This document shows, piece after piece, positions 6,146 to 10,476 of a stretch of DNA of 10,476 nt. A program made the position numbers and the translations under genes. Each line of letters begins with the position of its first letter. Within the stretch, counting starts at the first letter, position 1. The notes below the pieces were generated by a model. It saw only the letters and a program-made list of their open reading frames with translations, was not told the origin of the DNA and did no database searches. Origin of the DNA: Thermoleophilia bacterium (lineage in GTDB: Bacteria > Actinomycetota > Thermoleophilia > Gaiellales > Gaiellaceae); contig JAICLM010000060.1 in the NCBI GenBank assembly GCA_025927435.1, forward strand, positions 1 through 10,476, in the 5' to 3' direction.

Positions 6146-7042
6146 GTGGTCGCCCACTCCGAGGCTGTTCCGCGTCGTCGTCGGCGTTCGCACCGCGCGG
6201 TAGCGCGCCGCTTCGACTCGGCCGGGCCGTTCACATACGTCTTCCTGATCCTGGTCGTGATGGTGTCGCTATTCCCGCTCTACTGGTCGCTCGTGGTTGC
6301 GTCGCACGACAACGCGGCCGTCTACGCGTACCCGCCGAAATTGCTGCCGGGACCGAACCTGTTCCACAACATCCATCGGCTCTTCAATTCCGGGATCGTC
6401 AGCGTCGACTTCGCGAAGGCGCTCGTCAACTCGGCCATCGTCTCCTCGGTCGTCACGGTGACCGTCGTCTTCTTCAGCGCGCTGGCGGGCTTCGCCTTCG
6501 CGAAGCTCGACTTCCGGGGCCGGAAGCTTCTCTTCGTCCTCGTGCTCGCGACGCTGCTCGTGCCGGTCCAGCTCGGGCTGATCCCGCTCTACATCGAGAT
6601 GATCCACTTCGGCTGGCTCAACAGCCTCAAGGCCGTCATCGCGCCGAACCTCGTCACGGCCTTCGGTGTCTTCCTGATGCGCCAGTACATCGCCGGAGGC
6701 GTGCCCAACGAGCTGATCGCCGCGGCGCGAGTCGACGGCTGCAACTCGTGGCGGGTGTTCTGGCACGTGATCCTCCCGGCCGTGCGGCCGATGGCGGCGG
6801 TGCTCGGCCTGCTGACCTTCATGAACACGTGGAACGACTTCCTCTGGCCCCTGATCGTCCTCAACGCCCGTAACCCAACCGTGCAGGTGGCGGTGGCCGA
6901 CATCGCGACCGTCGCGTACACGCCCGACTACTCGCTGATCCTGACCGGCTGCTTCATCTCGATCCTGCCTCTGCTCGTCGTCTTCCTCCTGCTCGGCCGG
7001 CAGATCGTCGGCGGGATCATGCAAGGGGCGGTCAAGGGATGA
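6146..7042 (+). CDS. Carbohydrate ABC transporter permease, MalG/UgpE type
   Basis: This 298-residue partner permease starts at GTG 6146, 2 nt after the preceding stop, with GGAG at 6134-6137 and an 8-nt spacer. The frame is open further upstream within the first permease, but the basic N-terminus (PRRRRRSHR) followed by the first membrane helix (FTYVFLILVVMVSLFPLYW, about 29-47) marks the true beginning. Further helices include SALAGFAFA, LVLATLLVPVQLGLIPLY, TFMNTWNDFLWPLIVL and ILPLLVVFLLL. The EAA loop is at 192-211, ending VILP, with the first Glu replaced by Ala, a variation tolerated in MalG-type members. The TGA (7040-7042) overlaps the GH1 ATG by 4 nt. Membrane location, heterodimer with the upstream permease. 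Confidence 0.92.
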   Translation: MVAHSEAVPRRRRRSHRAVARRFDSAGPFTYVFLILVVMVSLFPLYWSLVVASHDNAAVYAYPPKLLPGPNLFHNIHRLFNSGIVSVDFAKALVNSAIVSSVVTVTVVFFSALAGFAFAKLDFRGRKLLFVLVLATLLVPVQLGLIPLYIEMIHFGWLNSLKAVIAPNLVTAFGVFLMRQYIAGGVPNELIAAARVDGCNSWRVFWHVILPAVRPMAAVLGLLTFMNTWNDFLWPLIVLNARNPTVQVAVADIATVAYTPDYSLILTGCFISILPLLVVFLLLGRQIVGGIMQGAVKG

Positions 7043-8367
7043 GCACGGCTCCGTTCATCTGGGGAGCCGGGACGGCGGCGTTCCAGATCGAGGGCGCCAC
7101 GCGGATCGACGGCCGCGGCGAGTCGATCTGGGACCGGTTCGCGGCCGGGGCCGGCAACGTCGCGAACGGCGACACCGGCGATCCGGCCTGCGAGCACTAC
7201 TTCCGCTGGCGGGAGGACATCGACCTCATGGCCGAGCTCCGGCTCCAGGGCTACCGCTTCTCCGTCTCCTGGCCCCGCGTGCAGCCCGCCGGGCGCGGTC
7301 CCGTGAACCCGAAGGGGCTCGACTTCTACCGGCGTCTCGCCGAGGGCCTGCGCGAGCGCGGGATCCAGCCGCTCGCGACGCTCTACCACTGGGATCTGCC
7401 GCAGGCGCTCCAGGACGAAGGCGGTTGGGCGCAACGCGACGTCGTCGAGCGCTACGCGGAGTACGCGCGGCTCGTGCTCGACGGGCTCGACGGGCTCGTC
7501 GAAGACTGGATCACCCACAACGAGCCGTGGGTGACTTCGTTCCTCGGCTACGCGCAGGGCATCAAGGCTCCAGGCCTCCGGGACTGGGCCGCCGGCGTTC
7601 GGGCGGCCCACCACGCGCTCCTCGCCCACGGAGTCGTCGTCCGCGACTTCCGCGCAGCCGGGCGCGCCGGCCGGATCGGGATCACGCTCGACCTGACCGT
7701 GGCTCGTCCCGCGACCCAGTCCGCGGAGGACATCGCCGCGGCCGAGCGGCTCGACGGTCACCACAATCGGTGGTTCCTCGACGCGCTGCTGCGCGGTGCG
7801 TACCCCGGCGACATGCTCGAGCTGTACGAGCGCGAGACCGGCCCGCTCGACGCGATCGCGCCCGGCGATCTCGAGACGATCGCGCAGCCGCTCGACTTCC
7901 TCGGCGTGAACTTCTACCGGCCGAATCTCGTCGCGGCCGACGTCAGCCCCGTGCTCGGCCTCCGCGAGGTCGAGCAGGACGCCGAGGTGACCGCGATGGA
8001 TTGGCCCGTCGTGCCGGAGGCGCTCACGGAGCTGCTGCTGCGGATCAAGCGAGACTACGGTGACCTCCCGCTGCTGATCACCGAAAACGGTGCTGCTTTC
8101 CAGGATCGGCTAGACGACGGGGAGGTCGACGACGAGCGCCGGGTGGCATACCTGCGCGCGCACATCGCGGCGGTCGAGCGGGCCCGGGCCCAGGGAGTCG
8201 ACGTTCGCGGCTACTACGTCTGGTCGCTGCTCGACAACTTCGAGTGGGAATGGGGTTACGAGCAGCGGTTCGGGATCGTCTACGTCGACTACGCGACCCA
8301 GCGCCGGATTCCGAAGAGCAGCGCGCTCTGGTACCGGGATCTGATCGCGAGAAGGAACGGAGGCTGA
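7039..8367 (+). CDS. GH1 family beta-glucosidase
   Basis: This is a 442-residue glycoside hydrolase family 1 enzyme of normal length. The N-terminus carries the family signature FIWGAGTAAFQIEGA, leading to GRGESIWDRF. The acid/base Glu is E162 in THNEPW, and the nucleophile Glu is E349 in LITENG. The substrate-binding C-terminal block WSLLDNFEWEWGY is followed by the usual FGIVYVDY. It lacks a signal peptide, so it acts in the cytoplasm and hydrolyses beta-glucosides or short beta-linked oligosaccharides after import. The start ATG overlaps the permease stop by 4 nt, and AAGGGG (7023-7028) lies 10 nt upstream. The arrangement parallels the cebEFG-bglC operon of Streptomyces, which suggests cellobiose-type substrates. 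Family members also include beta-galactosidase and beta-fucosidase activities, so the exact sugar is open. Confidence 0.95.
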   Translation: MSTAPFIWGAGTAAFQIEGATRIDGRGESIWDRFAAGAGNVANGDTGDPACEHYFRWREDIDLMAELRLQGYRFSVSWPRVQPAGRGPVNPKGLDFYRRLAEGLRERGIQPLATLYHWDLPQALQDEGGWAQRDVVERYAEYARLVLDGLDGLVEDWITHNEPWVTSFLGYAQGIKAPGLRDWAAGVRAAHHALLAHGVVVRDFRAAGRAGRIGITLDLTVARPATQSAEDIAAAERLDGHHNRWFLDALLRGAYPGDMLELYERETGPLDAIAPGDLETIAQPLDFLGVNFYRPNLVAADVSPVLGLREVEQDAEVTAMDWPVVPEALTELLLRIKRDYGDLPLLITENGAAFQDRLDDGEVDDERRVAYLRAHIAAVERARAQGVDVRGYYVWSLLDNFEWEWGYEQRFGIVYVDYATQRRIPKSSALWYRDLIARRNGG

Positions 8368-8368
8368 G

Positions 8369-9493
8369 GTGGCCGAGCTCGAGTTCCGCAACCTGCGCAA
8401 GGCGTTCCCCGGCGGAACGGTCGCCGTCGAGAATCTGAACCTCGTCGTCGCCGACGGTGAGTTCCTGGTCCTCGTGGGCCCGTCGGGATCGGGCAAGACG
8501 ACCGTCCTGCGCATGGCGGCGGGGCTCGAGCGCGCCACCGCCGGCGACGTTCTGATCGGCGGCGAGGTCGTCAACGACGTCGCGCCGCCGGACCGCGACA
8601 TCGCCATGGTCTTCCAGACATACGCCCTGTATCCGCACATGACGGTGTACGACAACATGGCGTTCGGCCTGAAGCTGCACGGGGTGAAGAAAAACGACAT
8701 TCGTCCTCGGGTGCTGTCGGCCGCCGAGATGCTCGAGCTCGGCGATCTGCTCAAGCGCAAGCCGTCGCAGCTCTCCGGCGGCCAGCGGCAGCGGGTCGCG
8801 ATGGGACGAGCGATCGTGCGCGAGCCGGCGGCCTACCTCATGGACGAGCCACTCTCGAACCTCGACGCGAAGCTGCGCGTCGAGATGCGCACATACCTCG
8901 CCGAGCTGCACCAGCGGCTACGGACGTCGACGCTCTACGTGACGCACGATCAGACCGAGGCCATGACCATGGGCGATCGCGTGGCCGTGATGAAGGACGG
9001 ACGGCTGCAGCAGGTCGACACGCCGCGGGTTCTCTACGACCGTCCGGCGAATGCCTTCGTCGCAGGCTTCATCGGCTCTCCGGCGATGAATCTCCTGCGC
9101 GGGCGGCTGACCGGTTCCGGCGGCGCGGCCTCGGTGTCGCTCGGCGAGAGCGTGCTCCCGCTGCCGCGCACGCTGCTCGCCCGGCGACCGAGCCTCGCGG
9201 GCTACGTCGGCCGGGAGCTCGTGGTCGGTATCCGGCCGGAGGACATCGAGGACGCGGAGCTCGTTCCGTCGGCGAACGGCGCTTCTCTCCCGGTACAGGT
9301 CAAGCTTGCAGAGGCTCTCGGCGCCGAGGTGATCGCGCACTTCCCCCTGGGCGCGGGCGACGATGCAGGCCCGCTGGTGACCGCGCGGCTCAGCCCGCGC
9401 AGCCACGCCCGTTCGGGCAAGCCGCTGCAGGTGGCGATCGATCTCGAGCGGCTGTACTTCTTCGACCCGGAGAGCCAGGAAGCGATCGTCTGA
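8369..9493 (+). CDS. ugpC: Sugar ABC transporter ATP-binding protein, MsiK/UgpC type
   Basis: This 374-residue ATPase powers the importer. In order: Walker A GPSGSGKT (37-44), Q-loop Q83 in VFQTYALYPH, ABC signature LSGGQ (135-139), Walker B YLMDE (156-160) with the D-loop SNLD, and switch histidine H193 in VTHDQTEAMT. From about residue 240 a C-terminal regulatory region of the MalK/UgpC type follows, with IRPEDIE and an oligosaccharide-binding TOBE fold; the length is normal. The start is GTG 8369, one base after the GH1 stop, with GGAGG at 8359-8363 and a 5-nt spacer. In Streptomyces the equivalent MsiK is encoded far from the cellobiose operon and serves many importers. Here it sits last in the operon and may be dedicated. 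The symbol is a family label rather than an orthology claim. Confidence 0.93.
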   Translation: MAELEFRNLRKAFPGGTVAVENLNLVVADGEFLVLVGPSGSGKTTVLRMAAGLERATAGDVLIGGEVVNDVAPPDRDIAMVFQTYALYPHMTVYDNMAFGLKLHGVKKNDIRPRVLSAAEMLELGDLLKRKPSQLSGGQRQRVAMGRAIVREPAAYLMDEPLSNLDAKLRVEMRTYLAELHQRLRTSTLYVTHDQTEAMTMGDRVAVMKDGRLQQVDTPRVLYDRPANAFVAGFIGSPAMNLLRGRLTGSGGAASVSLGESVLPLPRTLLARRPSLAGYVGRELVVGIRPEDIEDAELVPSANGASLPVQVKLAEALGAEVIAHFPLGAGDDAGPLVTARLSPRSHARSGKPLQVAIDLERLYFFDPESQEAIV

Positions 9494-9496
9494 CGA

Positions 9497-9519
9497 GCCG
9501 CGGCACAATGTCCCGCGGC
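9497..9519 (+). terminator. Weak hairpin at operon end, overlapping tRNA 5' end
   Basis: GCCGCGG (9497-9503) and CCGCGGC (9513-9519) form a 7-bp stem with a 9-nt loop immediately after the ATPase stop. Its right arm runs 2 nt into the tRNA acceptor stem. There is no T-run. It may help separate the sugar mRNA from the tRNA, or it may be chance GC-rich pairing. Confidence 0.35.
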
Positions 9520-9589
9520 CCCCGTAGCTCAGTGGATAGAGCAGCGGTTTCCTAAACCGCGTGCGCATGTTCGATTCATGCCGGGGGCA
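9518..9589 (+). tRNA. tRNA-Arg (anticodon CCT)
   Basis: The full cloverleaf can be folded. A 7-bp acceptor stem pairs GCCCCCG (9518-9524) with CGGGGGC (9582-9588). The D arm is GCTC/GAGC around an 8-nt loop. The anticodon stem is GCGGT/ACCGC with loop TTCCTAA, so the anticodon CCT is at 9551-9553. The variable loop is 4 nt and the T arm is GCATG-TTCGATT-CATGC. The discriminator base is A9589. CCA is not encoded (TCA follows), so it must be added enzymatically. It reads AGG codons. It lies 24 nt after the ATPase stop on the same strand. Confidence 0.97.
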
Positions 9590-9643
9590 TCAAAGAATTG
9601 CCTGCTCACGACATGCCTGCCGAGATCCAGGCGTTCCTGCTGT

Positions 9644-9982
9644 TCAGCTTTGGCGCGGGTAAGCCTCTGCGGCGACCTCGCCGGCGACCCCGATCTTCTC
9701 GACCACGGTTAGTTCGTCGGCGACGACGACGATACGTTCGGCGCCTCTGTCGACGGAGGAGCGTTCGTGGCCTGTGATGTTGAAGAAGCGCGTGGGATGT
9801 TGCCTGATTGCCTCGTATTGGTCGAAGCTGAGCTGGACGAGCTCCATGCAGTCCCCGTCGGGGCATTCGCAGACGAAGGGGATGTTGCCGAGGATGGCGG
9901 CCCTGTCCGCGGATGCTTGGATGGTCTCGTTCGCGTTGCGGAAGGCGACCTGTGCTTCACCGATCCGTTCAACATCGCTCAT
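9644..9982 (-). CDS. Small conserved-type protein with CxCx4C motif, function unknown
   Basis: This 112-residue protein starts at ATG 9980-9982 behind a strong Shine-Dalgarno AAGGAGG (complement of 9990-9996) with a 7-nt spacer, which supports it as a real gene. An N-terminal helical part (about 3-30) is followed by FVCECPDGDC, with cysteines 38, 40 and 45. A helix LSFDQYEAIRQHPTRFF comes next, then GHE (H72), an IVVVAD strand, and VVEKIGVAGEVA near the C-terminus. The three Cys plus His72 could bind zinc. The pattern recalls a widespread actinobacterial hypothetical-protein family, but I know no proven role. It follows the ANTAR gene on the same strand after 193 nt. Codon use is looser than in the sugar operon, including AGG, AGA and CTA. 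Confidence 0.8.
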   Translation of the reverse strand: MSDVERIGEAQVAFRNANETIQASADRAAILGNIPFVCECPDGDCMELVQLSFDQYEAIRQHPTRFFNITGHERSSVDRGAERIVVVADELTVVEKIGVAGEVAAEAYPRQS

Positions 9983-10175
9983 CGCGGGGCCTCCTTGCGA
10001 CGAGCGCAGTGCGGGTTACTGGGTGCATGTCGCTCCCTCGGTTCGTGTTGTGCCGGGGAAGTGACCTCGCGCACGCCGCTGAGCGGGTGTCGGGCTGTCA
10101 GTGAGGGGCACTCAAGGTGGCCGCCTCGGCTCCTGCAGGGTACCTAACCGGATACACCCCGCTGAAACCGCGCGG
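9983..10175. other. Intergenic region between ANTAR gene and CxCx4C gene
   Basis: This 193-nt stretch, read on the minus strand, would be the leader of the CxCx4C gene. Apart from that gene's Shine-Dalgarno I see only small palindromes such as CCGCGCGG near 10168-10175 and GGTACC near 10139-10144. There is no confident promoter, terminator or RNA element. Plus-strand open frames here look like shadows. Confidence 0.5.
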
Positions 10176-10476
10176 CTACTGCGGTGGCAGGTGGAGCGCG
10201 CCGTCGATGACCGCGTTGGAGACCTCGACGACCTTCTGGTTGTTGCGACGGGCGTGCTGTCGCAGCAGCTCGAATGCCTCGCCTTCGTCGAGCTTGTGTC
10301 GTTCCATCAGGATCCCCTTGGCGCGTTCGATCAGGGCACGTCTCCCGAACGCACCTTCCAGGCCGTGGTATTCGGCGAAGCGCAGCAGGACGATCTCGAG
10401 CGCGCTCTCGAGGGCGCCTTGATCCGATTCGACGACGTAGGCGAAGATGCCGCGCTTGGCGGCCTCCTGGACAAAG
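10176..10476 (-). CDS. ANTAR-domain response regulator, 5'-truncated by window edge
   Basis: The last 99 codons of a minus-strand gene end at TAG (10176-10178), and the N-terminus lies beyond the window. The visible part starts with the end of a receiver-like domain (EAAKRGIFAYVV) and a linking helix (LESALEIVLLRFAEYHGL). It continues into a clear ANTAR domain: ALIERAKGILMERH, GEAFELLRQHAR, then a final NAVIDGAL helix. ANTAR proteins bind paired RNA hairpins and prevent transcription termination, usually in response to a signal sensed by an attached receiver or GAF domain. The partial receiver suggests a two-component input, although the short form is often atypical. No RNA target is visible nearby. 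The downstream CxCx4C gene may share its transcript, though the 193-nt gap makes this uncertain. Confidence 0.87.
   Translation of the reverse strand, partial: FVQEAAKRGIFAYVVESDQGALESALEIVLLRFAEYHGLEGAFGRRALIERAKGILMERHKLDEGEAFELLRQHARRNNQKVVEVSNAVIDGALHLPPQ

Noticed and set aside
8080..8091. Small hairpin around GAAAAC in the GH1 gene
   Set aside because: It falls on codons of the invariant ITENG nucleophile motif, so the protein sequence explains it.
9504..9509. CACAAT as a -10 box for the tRNA gene
   Set aside because: No -35 match at suitable spacing, and it sits in the loop of a hairpin.
9767..10147. Plus-strand open frames of 126 and 96 codons
   Set aside because: They lie antisense to the CxCx4C gene and run into non-coding sequence, have no ribosome-binding site, and show no recognisable motif.
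9983..10175. Possible ANTAR-type paired hexaloop hairpins in the leader of the CxCx4C gene
   Set aside because: I searched the minus strand for two adjacent hairpins with six-base loops carrying A at position 1 and G at position 4. Only weak stems with wrong loops were found.
10117..10422. Plus-strand open frame of 101 codons
   Set aside because: It is antisense to the clear ANTAR domain, is rich in Ser and Arg, and is a shadow.

Overview
The window is GC-rich, densely packed bacterial DNA with strongly G/C-ending codons, GTG as well as ATG starts, and overlapping stop/start codons. An ANTAR response regulator, a MsiK/UgpC-type sugar ATPase and a LacI-led glycoside operon point to Actinomycetota, perhaps a soil Thermoleophilia-like lineage. 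That placement is an impression from gene style, not a phylogenetic result.

Left block (1-2577): the 3' part of a 3-mercaptopyruvate/thiosulfate-type sulfurtransferase converges on a class-III PLP aminotransferase, and their stop codons share one CTAG. The aminotransferase diverges across a 58-nt gap from a DoxX-family membrane protein. The DoxX stop also shares a CTAG with a short minus-strand stretch that looks like the last 20 or so codons of a lost gene.

Centre block (about 2592-9493): one compact sugar operon. Its order is LacI-family regulator, family-1 solute-binding protein, two MalF/MalG-type permeases, cytoplasmic GH1 beta-glycosidase and MsiK/UgpC-type ATPase. Two LacI-type palindromes with a central CG lie before and at the start of the regulator gene, exactly 100 bp apart centre to centre. 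Genes overlap by 4 nt or are 1-2 nt apart, except after the binding-protein gene, where a perfect 15-bp hairpin occupies the gap. The simplest reading is a cebR-cebEFG-bglC-like system: a beta-glucoside or similar oligosaccharide is bound outside, imported, and hydrolysed inside by the GH1 enzyme. The regulator would control its own operon, and a dedicated ATPase is included.

Right block (9494-10476): a tRNA-Arg(CCT) gene, then two minus-strand genes with somewhat looser codon use. One is a small CxCx4C protein of unknown function; the other is the C-terminal part of an ANTAR-domain response regulator cut by the window edge. I found no CRISPR array, insertion sequence or phage gene. The window reads mostly as an ordinary catabolic locus; its most interesting points are regulatory.
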